64,000 nt of DNA from CAXMMR01 sp965198995 (GCA_965198995.1 CBDAQG010000002.1:930001-994000), one strand, 5' to 3'. Counted from the stretch's first letter, positions 1-9,576 are shown. Notes: generated from the sequence alone by a model not told the origin. Numbers and translations: made by a program.

Positions 1-2
1 TC

Positions 3-155
3 CTGACACCGCTTGCAGGACCCGCGCTCGGCCGCACTCTGCACCTGCAGATCGCACCCTTCGCCCTGCTCACCCTGCTCATGCTCTGCCTGCGCCATAG
101 CGGCGTGACGCCGGTGGCGAAGCCTGTTCTGCGATCGCCGATGGCGGTCGGATGA
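3..155 (+). CDS. C-terminal end of an unidentified membrane protein (partial)
   Basis: An open frame enters from the left edge and stops at a TGA at 153-155. The 50 visible residues contain one hydrophobic stretch (IAPFALLTLLMLCL) followed by a short basic tail, as in the last membrane segment of an integral membrane protein. A membrane glycosyltransferase of the GT87 kind is possible but is only a guess. The start and most of the gene lie outside the window. Confidence 0.4.
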   Translation: MTPLAGPALGRTLHLQIAPFALLTLLMLCLRHSGVTPVAKPVLRSPMAVG

Positions 156-345
156 TGGCGCCTACTGAAAGCTCGCCCGATGTCACGAAAATCGACGCGC
201 GCGTTTGTCCGTTAACGTTTGCGCAACCTGTATGGCCCAGAATGGCTGCAGGAATTGTTGTGCAGAACTCACGGGTCGCTGGCCAATTCCGCTGCTGAAG
301 CGACGGTCGAGCAAGGTGCTTGGGCCAATCATGAGAGGACGCAAT

Positions 346-516
346 ATGTATGAGTTCCTGAAGACTTGGATCGAGCTCAAGACCGACCGGCGCGCTGTGA
401 CGGCGCTCGAGTATGGCTTGATCGCCGGTCTCGTTGCCGTGGTCATCATCGGTGCTGTGACGTCGCTTGGGACGAGCCTGAGCACGAAGTTCAGCACCAT
501 CGCTGTCGACGTCTAA
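346..516 (+). CDS. flp: Flp family type IVb pilin
   Basis: Major subunit of the Flp/Tad pilus. The 56-residue protein has the diagnostic class IVb prepilin motif: a short basic leader, then TALEYGLIAGLVAVVIIGAV, with the Glu at +5 and a Tyr next to it, forming the hydrophobic assembly helix. The ATG at 346 was chosen because AGAGGA lies just upstream at 333-338; an in-frame ATG at 331 is less well placed. It is the first gene of the pilus operon and is followed by a stem-loop before the peptidase gene, consistent with higher pilin expression. The length is normal for the family. Confidence 0.9.
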   Translation: MYEFLKTWIELKTDRRAVTALEYGLIAGLVAVVIIGAVTSLGTSLSTKFSTIAVDV

Positions 517-530
517 TCCTCCTGACGGGC

Positions 531-564
531 AACGCTGGATGTCGTTCAGCCGGCAGCCAGCGTT
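531..564 (+). terminator. Stem-loop between flp and the prepilin peptidase gene
   Basis: AACGCTGG at 531-538 pairs with CCAGCGTT at 557-564 (8 bp, 18-base loop), followed only by GTT. There is no proper U-run, so it is better read as a weak terminator or an mRNA-stabilising 3' structure behind the pilin gene than as a full intrinsic terminator. Confidence 0.4.
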
Positions 565-586
565 GTTCGCCGCATAGTAAATTGCA

Positions 587-1111
587 ATGGAACAAAATGT
601 GCCAACCTTGCTGCCTTATGGCGCTCAATTCGCGTTCTACAGTCTTGCCACCTGCCTGCTGGTCCTAGCGGCGCTTCACGACCTCGCATTCAGAACGGTC
701 CCGAACTGGGTGTCTGTGGCGATACTGGGGCTCGGCATGGTTGAGGCCGGCTGCGACCACCATCTACTCTATAGTCTTGCGAGCACGGTGATCCTGTTTG
801 TTGTTGCCGCGCTGTGTTGGCGACGTGGGCTGATGGGCGGCGGTGATGTGAAGTTGCTGGCGGCGAGCGTCGCGCTGCTACCGATCGGCAATCGGGTCGG
901 ATTTGTGCTGTTAGTGGCGATCTGCGGCGGCCTCGTCGCCATCGTCTACCTCGTGCTGCAACGTGTGATCCGAACCCCGTCAACGGCAAAGCCGCAAGGT
1001 CTGCTGGGGCGCATTATGAAGGCGGAACGTTGGCGCGTCGCGCGACGCGGACCACTCCCGTATGCGTCGGCAATCGCTGCCGGTGCGCTCCTCATCGTTT
1101 TTGGCGGATAG
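587..1111 (+). CDS. cpaA: A24 family prepilin peptidase (TadV/CpaA)
   Basis: Inner-membrane aspartyl protease that removes the leader of the Flp prepilin. The 174-residue protein is very hydrophobic with about five to six membrane segments. The two catalytic aspartates are visible: one in AALHDLAFRTVPNW (about residue 31) and one in the GxGD motif GGGDVKLL (about residue 85). The length matches the short TadV type without the N-methylation domain. It lies 70 bp after flp and 6 bp before cpaB, within the pilus operon. Confidence 0.88.
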   Translation: MEQNVPTLLPYGAQFAFYSLATCLLVLAALHDLAFRTVPNWVSVAILGLGMVEAGCDHHLLYSLASTVILFVVAALCWRRGLMGGGDVKLLAASVALLPIGNRVGFVLLVAICGGLVAIVYLVLQRVIRTPSTAKPQGLLGRIMKAERWRVARRGPLPYASAIAAGALLIVFGG

Positions 1112-1117
1112 GATCAG

Positions 1118-2071
1118 ATGCTCCTGAAGCTCGCCTTATTTGTTATCATGGCACTTGGCCTGGCCGGCTTCGGCGCCGTGGCGTGGATCAGCATACAGAC
1201 ACCGAGCAAACCTGCTGTGTCAGCGGTCGTGGTGCCGCGAACGAGCGTGCTGACGGCGGCGCACCTGGTGCGCGCCGGCAGTCTGCTGCGGCCGGAGGAT
1301 ATCGCAAGTGTCGACGTGCCGACGGAGAGCGTCACCAGCGGCGCTCGCATTGACACGCCTGGCTCACGATCCGAGCTGTTTGGCGCGATGGTGCGGCACA
1401 CTCTGTTGGCTGAGCAGCAGATCATTCCGGCCGACATCATGCGGCCTGGTGATCACGGCTTCCTGGCGGCGGTGCTGGAGCCAGGCATGCGCGCGGTGAC
1501 CGTTGCCGTTGATGCGGTTTCTGGCACGGCCGGTCTGATCTGGCCGGGCGACCATGTCGACATGATCCTCACGCAGAGTCTGGACGACCCAGGTGTGGGG
1601 TCATCGCACCGCATCTCGGCCGAAACGGTTCTCAGCGACGTTCGAGTGATCGCCATCGACCAGCAGATCCTTCAGGGCGCGACAGGAAGCCAAGTGCAGC
1701 CCGCACGGACGGTAACGCTTGAAGTTGCGCCAGGTGACGCTGAGAAGGTGTCAGTCGCTGAGCGCTTGGGCCATCTCTCGTTGACCATTCGATCTTTGGA
1801 CCTCGAGGCGGACAACGCCGCCAGCACAGCGCCGAGCCTGTCCAACTCGAGTGGCACCACAGCCGAGGTTACGAAGCCGATGATTTTGCCAAGTGCTGCG
1901 ACGACACGTGCTGCATCGCCAAGCGACGATTCCATAGCGGACCGCAAGCATGGCATCACCTATGGTGCTGACGTGTCATCCGCCGTTCGGAATGAGCGGA
2001 AGGACAATGCAGCGAAGCCCTCGATGAAAGTCTTCGAGGGAAGCTCGGATGGAAAGGATTTCCAGTTCTGA
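1118..2071 (+). CDS. cpaB: Flp pilus assembly protein CpaB (RcpC)
   Basis: Periplasmic or inner-membrane-anchored protein thought to work with the secretin in pilus assembly. The N-terminal 25 residues form a signal anchor (LALFVIMALGLAGFGAVAW). A SAF domain follows at about 43-110 (VVVPRTSVLTAAHLVRAGSLLRP style), then the RcpC/CpaB domain to about residue 235 with VTVAVDAVSGTAGLIWPGDHVDMILT. The last 80 residues are Ser/Thr/Ala-rich and look disordered. The 317-residue length is typical. Its TGA overlaps the ATG of cpaC. Confidence 0.9.
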   Translation: MLLKLALFVIMALGLAGFGAVAWISIQTPSKPAVSAVVVPRTSVLTAAHLVRAGSLLRPEDIASVDVPTESVTSGARIDTPGSRSELFGAMVRHTLLAEQQIIPADIMRPGDHGFLAAVLEPGMRAVTVAVDAVSGTAGLIWPGDHVDMILTQSLDDPGVGSSHRISAETVLSDVRVIAIDQQILQGATGSQVQPARTVTLEVAPGDAEKVSVAERLGHLSLTIRSLDLEADNAASTAPSLSNSSGTTAEVTKPMILPSAATTRAASPSDDSIADRKHGITYGADVSSAVRNERKDNAAKPSMKVFEGSSDGKDFQF

Positions 2072-3495
2072 TGGCCTGCGCTTTGTGGCTGGCGGTAGCT
2101 TTCCCGATCGCCTTCATCTCCGTTACAGCGTTGCCGGCAGCGGCCTCGCCTGAAGCGTCGTCACAAAGCAGCGACATAGCACGCGACGGGGGCGCCCGTG
2201 CGGCCACAACGAGCATTGAGGTTGGCTCAGGCCGGATCATCAGACTGCATGGAACGGCTGTAAACGTCTTCGCTGCTGATCCAAAGGTCGCGGAAGTGCG
2301 TCCGGCTAGTCCGACCAGTCTGTTCGTCTTCGGCATAGCTCCAGGACGGACGACGGTAGCGGCGATCGACAGCAACGGTAATTCAGTTGGCCAATTCAAT
2401 ATCTCGGTTGAGCCATCATCCTATGGCGAGGCAAAGGCGAACGGCGCCCTGGCTCGTGAGATGCCGGACCAGAGTGTGACGGTGACCCCAGGCGCTCATG
2501 GCGCTATTGTTACCGGCCACGTGAGCACGCCGGAGCAGGCACAGCAAGCGATCGCCGTTGCCAAGCAATACCTCGACGACAAGGCAGTCGTCGAAAATCG
2601 CCTGGTTGTCGGCCAGCCGATCCAGGTGTCGCTCAGGGTCCGTATTGCTGAGATGTCACGTAGCCTGACACGGCAGCTCGGCATCGACTGGTCTGCCCTG
2701 GCTTCGCTGGGCAGCCATGCAGCGATCGGCTTCGCGACAAACGATCTCCTCGCGTCCGCAATACCAGCCTCGACACTAACCAGCGCCTATAGTTTTAACA
2801 CTCCGGGCAGAACGTTAGATATCAACAACGTTATCGATGCCTTGAACGACGATCAGCTCGTGCATTTGTTGGCTGAACCAAATCTCACAACGATGAGCGG
2901 TGAACCCGCGAGCTTCCTGGTGGGCGGCGAGTTCCCGATCCCGATATCGTCGACACTGGGCGAGACGACCGTGGAGTTCCAGCAATACGGAGTCACCTTA
3001 TCCTTCGTGCCTACGGTCTTATCGGATGGTCGTATTCGCATGCACGTGCGGCCGGAGGTAAGTGAACTGACGACGGCTGGTGCGGTGACTGTTCAATCTG
3101 GGACAAACAGCTCTATCACGATCCCGGCGCTGACCGTCCGGCGGGCGGACACAACAATAGAGCTGGGGAGCGGGCAGAGCTTTGCTATCGCTGGGTTGCT
3201 CCAGGATGATACAGAGCTTGAGTCCCGCGGGCCTCCCTGGCTCAGCGAAGTACCGATCATTGGCGCGTTGTTCCGATCGCAGAGCTTTTTACATAATCAG
3301 ACGGAACTCGTGATTGTAGTGACACCATATCTCGTCAAGCCCACGAGTGACCCGAATGCACTGCACTTGCCGACAGATGGTTGGCAATCGCCAAACGACC
3401 TCGAACGGCTCCTTTTACTGCGACAGTCAGGCCGTTCAAGCACGTCACCAGTCTCTGCTCATATATCCGGCGATGCCGGCTTCATTGTGGAGTGA
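2071..3495 (+). CDS. cpaC: Secretin CpaC/RcpA of the Flp pilus
   Basis: Outer-membrane secretin through which the Flp pilus exits. The 474 residues begin with a signal peptide (about 1-27, ending ALPAAA), then the pilus-specific N-terminal secretin domain (about 45-115, IRLHGTAVNVFAADPKVAEV), a BON-like segment (about 145-180) and the secretin core (about 190-430) with LLAEPNLTTMSGEPASFLVG and the C-terminal VPIIGALFRS. The start overlaps the cpaB stop by one base (TGATG), so the two are translationally coupled. Length is normal. Confidence 0.92.
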   Translation: MACALWLAVAFPIAFISVTALPAAASPEASSQSSDIARDGGARAATTSIEVGSGRIIRLHGTAVNVFAADPKVAEVRPASPTSLFVFGIAPGRTTVAAIDSNGNSVGQFNISVEPSSYGEAKANGALAREMPDQSVTVTPGAHGAIVTGHVSTPEQAQQAIAVAKQYLDDKAVVENRLVVGQPIQVSLRVRIAEMSRSLTRQLGIDWSALASLGSHAAIGFATNDLLASAIPASTLTSAYSFNTPGRTLDINNVIDALNDDQLVHLLAEPNLTTMSGEPASFLVGGEFPIPISSTLGETTVEFQQYGVTLSFVPTVLSDGRIRMHVRPEVSELTTAGAVTVQSGTNSSITIPALTVRRADTTIELGSGQSFAIAGLLQDDTELESRGPPWLSEVPIIGALFRSQSFLHNQTELVIVVTPYLVKPTSDPNALHLPTDGWQSPNDLERLLLLRQSGRSSTSPVSAHISGDAGFIVE

Positions 3496-3503
3496 CATCA
3501 AAC

Positions 3504-3794
3504 ATGTTGCTGGTGTTGAGAACGGCCGGGACTATGGGCTGCATGCTGCTGTCGCTTGCGGCGTGCCAGGATGTCGATCCACTGACACGTGACCGCGGTG
3601 ACTGGAAGCCCGCAGGTGTCAACCAAGACAATCTCGCAGCGCAGGTGGCGAACCCCGCCGATCTCACCGCGGGGGTTGGCGACGACGGTGGCGACGCTAG
3701 TCAAGCAACGTCGGCGATTGATCGCTTGAAATCGGACAAGGTCAAGCCGATCGACCATGTGGGATTGCTGTCGATTGGCGGAGGGGGTCAGTGA
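3504..3794 (+). CDS. Short CpaD-like lipoprotein
   Basis: A 96-residue exported protein with a lipobox (SLAAC at about residues 17-21), expected to be anchored in the outer membrane next to the secretin. Position between cpaC and cpaE is that of CpaD, and the tail NPADL...SAIDRLKSDKVKPI resembles the end of CpaD proteins. CpaD is usually about 200 residues, so this is either a reduced form or a different small pilotin-like lipoprotein. The assignment rests on position and the short C-terminal match. The stop overlaps the ATG of cpaE. Confidence 0.6.
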   Translation: MLLVLRTAGTMGCMLLSLAACQDVDPLTRDRGDWKPAGVNQDNLAAQVANPADLTAGVGDDGGDASQATSAIDRLKSDKVKPIDHVGLLSIGGGGQ

Positions 3795-5026
3795 TGTCCG
3801 ATGAAGCACTCGTCTCCACTAAGCAAGCACAACCAGCTACGTGGCACGATCGGCCAACGTTCGTCGCCTTCGTCTCCGATGCGAAGAGTGAGGCAGTCAT
3901 CAGGGAGGCACTTGCAGAGGCAATGCCTGACGGTCTCGACGTGCGCCGTGGCAACGTGCATACGGCCATCGCTGCATTACGCAAGATGGCGACGCCGAAC
4001 TTGTTGCTTGTGGACGTCAGTGGCGAGGAACACCCCCTCTCCGTGCTTCAGGACCTGTCAGAGGTCGTCGAGCCAAACGTTCGTGTCCTTGTCATCGGTG
4101 ATCGACAGGACGTAAATTTTTATCGCCAACTTACTCAGGGGCTTGGCGTCGTCGAGTATCTTTATAAGCCAGTCACGCGGGACATGGTTGCTCGCTACTT
4201 TGGCAGCCACGCAGGTCACGAGGTACCACGGGGGGAAGCCCTCCAAGGTGGACGCGTTGTTTCAATCACTGGCGTCAGAGGCGGCGTTGGAGCCACGACG
4301 ATCGCCGTCGGGCTGGCTTGGCATTGTGCGACCGATCTGCATCGGCACACCATCCTCGTGGATCCAGATGTCCATACTGGGACCGCAGCTCTGATGTTGC
4401 ACGCGAAGACGGGACCGGGTTTGCGTACTGCCTTGGAGACGCCTCAACGACTGGATGAGCTGTTTATTGACCGCGCGGCTCAGCCGGTTACAGAACGGCT
4501 TACTGTCCTGGCCGGCGAGGAGCCGCTGACTGATCAACCAGTTTTTGCATCAGGCGCAGCACAGAAGCTGATTACGACGGTTCGTCGTCGATACAACTTT
4601 GTCGTGATCGACCTACCGTTTGCCAATCAGATCGTCAACCGAGACTTACTGCAATTGACGAATCAACGTGTTCTTGTGATGGAGCCTTCGCTCTCGTCAG
4701 TTCGCGACACCCTACGTCTTCTGGCGTTGCCAAGTGGCCCGGCGCAAGCCCGTCGAGCTATCGTCGTTTTGAACCGGTTTGGCCAGCCCGGGATGCTTTC
4801 CCGGAGCCAGGTCGAGGATGCCCTGAAGGTTAAGGTCGATGTCGTCATACCGTACCTGCCCAAGCAGTTGAATCAAGCTGCGACCTTGGGTCAGCCTGCC
4901 TCTGCTATGAAGGGGGGCTTCCGAACCGGCATTTTAGAGCTAGCCCGTGAGGCAGCATCTGTTCGAAATGATGGTCCAGCGGCGGCGACGTCTTTTGTAA
5001 GTCGTTTAAAGAAGTGGATCAGTTGA
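3794..5026 (+). CDS. cpaE: Flp pilus assembly protein CpaE (TadZ-like)
   Basis: MinD/ParA-type protein that localises the pilus machine. The 410 residues have a receiver-like N-terminal domain (about 20-140, containing LLLVDVSG and LVIGDRQDV) and a P-loop domain from about residue 155 with the CpaE-type deviant Walker A GVRGGVGATT. DPDVHTGTAAL and FVVIDLPF fit the later nucleotide-binding motifs. ATG 3794 was preferred over the GTG at 3791 because it overlaps the previous stop and is preceded by a GGAGGGGG ribosome site at about 3780. cpaF follows after one base. Confidence 0.9.
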   Translation: MSDEALVSTKQAQPATWHDRPTFVAFVSDAKSEAVIREALAEAMPDGLDVRRGNVHTAIAALRKMATPNLLLVDVSGEEHPLSVLQDLSEVVEPNVRVLVIGDRQDVNFYRQLTQGLGVVEYLYKPVTRDMVARYFGSHAGHEVPRGEALQGGRVVSITGVRGGVGATTIAVGLAWHCATDLHRHTILVDPDVHTGTAALMLHAKTGPGLRTALETPQRLDELFIDRAAQPVTERLTVLAGEEPLTDQPVFASGAAQKLITTVRRRYNFVVIDLPFANQIVNRDLLQLTNQRVLVMEPSLSSVRDTLRLLALPSGPAQARRAIVVLNRFGQPGMLSRSQVEDALKVKVDVVIPYLPKQLNQAATLGQPASAMKGGFRTGILELAREAASVRNDGPAAATSFVSRLKKWIS

Positions 5027-5027
5027 G

Positions 5028-6386
5028 ATGGACGCGGCGTTTCGCTTTGGTCGTCGTAGCAATGATGCTCCTGCGGCGCTGCCAATCGAGATTGCTCCAA
5101 GTAAGCCGCTTCCCTCAACGCGGGGTGAGGTTACGAAGCGCCTGAGTGCACTCCGTCAGCTTTGCTTGGAGCGATTGGAACCAGCAGCAGTCGCAGCCAT
5201 GCCGACAGAGAGGCTGTTGTCGGAGGTTGAGCGTCTTGTTGCAGACATCGCCGACGAACGCCGAATACAGCTGAACGGACCCGAACAGCGGGAACTAGCT
5301 GCCGACCTGGTCAATGACATGGTTGGGCTTGGTCCACTTGAGGCGCTGCTCGAGGACGACACGGTCAACGACATCATGGTCAATGGGCCGAATCGCATTT
5401 TTGTTGAACGGCAAGGTAAGGCAGAGCTGTCAACCGCGACGTTTCGTGACGCTACTCATGTTGCGAACGTTTGCCAACGTATTGCGGCAGCGGTGGGACG
5501 GCGGATCGATGAGTCAAGCCCGATGGTTGATGCTCGACTTGCAGATGGTTCTCGCGTGAACATAGTGTTTCCGCCGCTTGCTTTGGATGGCCCTTATCTA
5601 TCTATTCGGAAATTCTCGAAGCGACAGATCGATTTGGAGAAACTCGTTTCTAACGGTTCGTGTACGGTGCGGATGATGCGCGTCTTGGAGATCGCAAGTC
5701 GGGTGCGCTGTAACCTCATCATATCCGGAGGAACAGGCTCGGGCAAAACAACGCTTATGAATGCGATGTCACGACTGATCGAGTCGTCTGAAAGAATCGT
5801 GACGATTGAAGATGCGGCGGAGCTGCAGTTACAGCAGCCGCATGTCGTGCGTCTTGAAACCCGACCCGCCAGTCTGGAAGGCAAAGGGGAGGTCACGCAG
5901 CGTGACCTTGTCAGGAACGCTCTTCGAATGAGGCCTGACCGCGTCATCATTGGTGAGGTGCGCTCTGGAGAGGCATTCGACATGCTACAGGCGATGAACA
6001 CCGGGCATGACGGAAGCATGTCAACCATCCACGCTAATAACACTCGCGATGCGCTGACCCGCATTGAGAACATGGTCCAGATGGGTAACATGGGACTTGG
6101 GACGCGTGCCATACGAACGCAGATTGTGTCTGCGATCGATCTGATCGTGCAGGTCGAGCGTCAGCGTGATGGTGTCAGGCGTATCACCCAGATAACCGAC
6201 GTCGTCGGTCTGGAAGGAGATGTCCTGATCATGAACGACATATTTCAGTTTAAGGTGTCTGGAGAGTCGGCGGCTGGGAAAGTCATTGGAGCCTATACTT
6301 GCAGTCGTGCACAGCCGAGCTTCCAGCAACGTCTGGTGTACTATGGTATGGACAGAGTTTGGGCTAACGCGTTGGCGGACGATTAG
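5028..6386 (+). CDS. cpaF: Flp pilus ATPase CpaF (TadA)
   Basis: Hexameric secretion ATPase that powers assembly of the Flp pilus at the inner membrane. The 452-residue protein has the N-terminal helical region, GPLEALLEDDTVNDIMVNGP (start of the T2SE/CpaF core), Walker A SGGTGSGKTT at about residue 232, Walker B region RPDRVIIGEVRSGE and the conserved HDGSMSTIHANN. Length and motifs are complete, so this gene looks functional. Its usual partners TadB and TadC should follow, but only TadC is found, about 2.3 kb downstream. Confidence 0.93.
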   Translation: MDAAFRFGRRSNDAPAALPIEIAPSKPLPSTRGEVTKRLSALRQLCLERLEPAAVAAMPTERLLSEVERLVADIADERRIQLNGPEQRELAADLVNDMVGLGPLEALLEDDTVNDIMVNGPNRIFVERQGKAELSTATFRDATHVANVCQRIAAAVGRRIDESSPMVDARLADGSRVNIVFPPLALDGPYLSIRKFSKRQIDLEKLVSNGSCTVRMMRVLEIASRVRCNLIISGGTGSGKTTLMNAMSRLIESSERIVTIEDAAELQLQQPHVVRLETRPASLEGKGEVTQRDLVRNALRMRPDRVIIGEVRSGEAFDMLQAMNTGHDGSMSTIHANNTRDALTRIENMVQMGNMGLGTRAIRTQIVSAIDLIVQVERQRDGVRRITQITDVVGLEGDVLIMNDIFQFKVSGESAAGKVIGAYTCSRAQPSFQQRLVYYGMDRVWANALADD

Positions 6387-6969
6387 GTTTGGCAATGTGG
6401 CGTCGCGTTCACGGCTATTGCGCGACGACCGATGCGCCCACACCATCTTCTCGGCGACCTGCATCGCAGCAACCGTCACCGTCCGGCTTCCGTCATGAGT
6501 CCTGAGCCTCATGCAGTCAAGGCAGCTGCTCTTCGGGGCGACACTCTGCAAGACAGCCTCTACAATCCTCAGTAAGGAGGCGGGTGGTGTTCCATCGGGA
6601 GCCAACGTCGAGACGCCGTGCGTCACGGCCATGATGAGACCGACCGTTGCAGCAAGCGTCTCGGGCGGCAGCATGCTTGAAGCGGTATGACAACCGACAC
6701 GCGCACGACGCCGCGGGCGATCAATCTTGTGGATGTTGACGGCAATTCCACCTCGACGATGCCGATTGGGAGGGTCGAGATCACAGGCGAGCTGGGCTTG
6801 TCGTGCACCTCGGCTGGGTCGGGCTGCTTTCTGTCGCTTGATTTTGTCGTTGTGTCGCAGCATGTCGCCAGCAACACCCTGAGCAGGTTCTTTCATCCAG
6901 GGTCGGATGGGTCCCCCGACGCGGGCGTGGTGTACTTCACCGTTGATGCTGGAGCGGAGGCCAGCATGA
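6387..6969. other. No recognisable gene; start of decayed segment
   Basis: Between the cpaF stop and the dead IS630 transposase I see no open frame with a recognisable product, good start or ribosome site on either strand. Short frames exist on both strands but none resembles TadB, which would be expected here. The stretch is best read as the left part of the decayed insertion that replaced TadB. Confidence 0.5.
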
Positions 6970-7931
6970 ATGGGAAAGACGCTGTCGGTTGATCTTCGGT
7001 CACGGGTGATTGCAGCCGTTGAGGGTGGGTCGTTGTGTCCTGCGGCGGCTGCGCAGTTAGAGATCGGGATCGTTACCGCAGTTCGCTGGGTTTCGATGTT
7101 CCGGCAAAGTGGTGTCGTTGCGCCGAAGTCCAAAGGTGATGACGCGCGCTCGCAGCATGTCGAGGCCCATCGGGCGGTGATCTTGAACGTGATTTAGGAG
7201 CGGAAGGATATTACGCTTGTCGAGCTGTCGTAGCTGCTGCGCCGTGATCATGTGGCGTCGTTCGCGCCCGGTACGCTGTGGCGCTTTCTGGACCGTCACG
7301 CGATCAGCTCCAAAACCGTACATGCCAGCGAGTAGGAGCGTCAAGACGTCGCAGCCCGGCCTCGGGCATGGTTCGACGCTCAGCCTGACCTTGATCCCGA
7401 GCGCCTGGTCTTCATCGACGAGGCCAGAGCCTCGGCCAAGATGGCGCGCTTTCGCGGCCTGGCCGGACACGGCCAACGTCGTCGGGCGCCGGTGCGGCAT
7501 GGGCACTGGAAGACCACGACCTTCACCGGTGCGCTTCGTCGGTCGGGCATGACCGCGCCCATGGTGCTCTCGGCGGACCGATGAACCCGGCAGCCTTCTA
7601 GGCCTATATCGAGCGGGTTCTGGTGCCGACGCTCTATTGCGACGACACGGTGATCCTCGATAACCTGCCCGGCCACAAAGGCGCAGACCTGCGTTGGGCC
7701 GTCTAAGTCGCTGGGGCATGGCTGCGCTATCTGCCGCCCTACTCGCCCGACTTCAAGCCCATCGAGAACGCCTTCTGCAAGCTCGAGCTCGCTCTCCGCA
7801 AGGCAGCGGCACGGACCATTGACGCCCTGTGGGATGCAATCAGGGATGCGCTTTCGGCCATCACGCCAGCCGAATGCACAAACTACTTTATGGCCGCCGG
7901 TATGAGCCGGAATGAACGGCATCTGCTCTAG
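6970..7931 (+). pseudogene. IS630-family transposase, inactivated
   Basis: Conceptual translation gives a nearly full-length IS630-type DDE transposase: LSVDLRSRVIAAVEGG at the start, DPERLVFIDEA with the first catalytic Asp, VILDNLPGHKGAD with the second, and YLPPYSPDFKPIENAF with the final acidic motif, ending in TPAECTNYF. It is broken by in-frame stops at 7195, 7231, 7333, 7599 (all TAG) and 7704 (TAA), and by a frameshift near 7575. It lies where tadB should be, so the insertion and loss of tadB may be linked. Confidence 0.88.
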
Positions 7932-8658
7932 GGAAGTCATTCAGGCCTTTCCGAGGTATGCTGCGCTTTTGGGCAAATCTGTCTCTGTCCCACGATGGCG
8001 TGGCTGGAAGGTTCCGTTAATGACAAGGCGGGCCGCTGAACCAATGCTCCACGCTGTGGCCTGCACGACCGCCGGCGCAGCGGATCATACTGAACGAGCT
8101 GTTCGAGTTGCCGCGGACGCGGGCCATGGTAGCCAGCAGGATGGTTCGGGCAGTCACCACACTCACCGGGGAGATGATCCGAGCGGTACTGGCCGGTGAT
8201 CAGCTTGCGATCGACGGTCGTTTGGGGCGGCCGAGCTGTCGGCCTAACGGCAGCTAGTTGCGTTCAAGACCCAGCCTAGCTTCGAACAAAGTCGCCTAGA
8301 CCATCTCCGCCGATATCGGGTTTAGTGACAGCGTGATCAGGGCGGTGACAGACTGCTTGAGGTCGATCGTCGCTCAGTTGGAGCGTGAGGGCATCGGCTC
8401 ACCAAGCTTGTCACTGCTGGGACCAGCGGTCGGCCGAGAGGCTGAAGCACGACAGTAAGGCGTGGCTGGGATGGTCGTGGACGTTAGCGACGGGATAGTG
8501 GTTTTCGGTCATTCGGGATCAAGAGGACGGCTTCTGTTAACGCGGCGTATACGATGATGTTGGTATAAGTCGTCCGTGGCGGTCGGATCTGATGACGGTG
8601 GTGACCTGCCCGAAGGCCGTTGCGCGGCAAGGCGGCGGAAAATTGGGACGAGGTTGCG
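7932..8658. other. Decayed region without identifiable gene
   Basis: Between the dead transposase and tadC no frame with a recognisable product is seen. One open frame at 7912-8199 on the + strand has no ribosome site and a low-complexity, out-of-frame-looking composition. I looked for TadB motifs (T2SF helices, Gly-rich turns) and found none. Confidence 0.5.
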
Positions 8659-9576
8659 GTGACACTCCTGCAGGTGACGGTTCTGTTAGGGCTTGTTTTT
8701 GTCGGCGGGATGTCGGTGCTGATCGTCGCTTCAGGCCGACGTAGCCGCGTCATGTCCCGGTTGAACTTCCTTGACGCGCAGTCGAGCGTGCCTGTGCCGC
8801 GGGGCAAGGTCAGGAACCCGCTTGACCTGGTGAGCGCTTTTGGCAGCTCGTTGGCGAAAAGCAAGTTCATGCCGGCGCGGACGATGGCGGAGCTCGAACG
8901 CGCGCTCGTCGCCGCCGGCTTCAGAGGCAAGGGAGCAGTCAGCCTCTTCCTGGGAAGTAAGGTCACGCTCCTCGTTCTGCTGCCGCTCATCGTTGCTGCC
9001 TTGCTGCGGGGGCGAGTGTCCAACACGTTGCTGTTTTATGCGGCAACACCAGGGGGATTCATCATCGGGCTTCTGCTGCCGGACCTGATCGTCGGGCGGC
9101 TACGAGCGCGTTACCTCGCAGCCGTCGAGGCGGGCCTGCCAGATGCGCTGGACATGATGGTGATCTGTGCCGAGGCGGGGCTTGCCTTGGAGGCGGCAAT
9201 TGATCGCGTGGCGACGGAGATCGAGAGCGCGCACGCGTCAGTCTCGACTGAACTTAAGCTGACAGCCAATGAAATGCGCATTACGACCGATCGACGTGTC
9301 GCGCTGACCAACATGGGTTTGCGAACCGATCTCGCCAGTCTCAGGCGTCTGGGTGGCACCTTGATCCAGACCATGCAGTACGGCACGCCGCTTGGGCATG
9401 CGTTGCGGATATTATCGACCGAGCTGCGGCAGGAGACGCTGACCCGCTTCGAAGAGAAGGCCGCCCGACTACCCGTGCTTCTGACCTTGCCGATGATCCT
9501 GTTTATCCTGCCCTGCGTGTTTATCGTGGTTGGCGGCCCGGCCGGTATCCAGATCTCTCGACAGCTTATGCATTGA
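8659..9576 (+). CDS. tadC: Flp pilus assembly protein TadC (type II secretion F domain)
   Basis: Inner-membrane platform protein of the Flp pilus. The 305-residue protein has an N-terminal membrane segment (LGLVFVGGMSVLIVAS), two hydrophobic segments around residues 105-160, the T2SF domain (about 165-290) with ALDMMVICAEAGLALEAAID, and a C-terminal membrane helix (LPMILFILPCVFIVVGGPA). The GTG at 8659 was chosen because the typical TadC N-terminus begins there; the frame is open upstream to 8620. It normally works with TadB, which is absent here. Confidence 0.87.
   Translation: MTLLQVTVLLGLVFVGGMSVLIVASGRRSRVMSRLNFLDAQSSVPVPRGKVRNPLDLVSAFGSSLAKSKFMPARTMAELERALVAAGFRGKGAVSLFLGSKVTLLVLLPLIVAALLRGRVSNTLLFYAATPGGFIIGLLLPDLIVGRLRARYLAAVEAGLPDALDMMVICAEAGLALEAAIDRVATEIESAHASVSTELKLTANEMRITTDRRVALTNMGLRTDLASLRRLGGTLIQTMQYGTPLGHALRILSTELRQETLTRFEEKAARLPVLLTLPMILFILPCVFIVVGGPAGIQISRQLMH

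Noticed and set aside
228..250. Sigma-54-like box TGGCCCAGAATGGCTGCA upstream of flp
   Set aside because: The distance between the GG and GC elements is off by one or more bases from the required spacing.
6021..7133. A 370-codon minus-strand frame crossing cpaF and the decayed region
   Set aside because: Half of it is antisense to cpaF and the rest crosses the dead transposase; no domain recognised.
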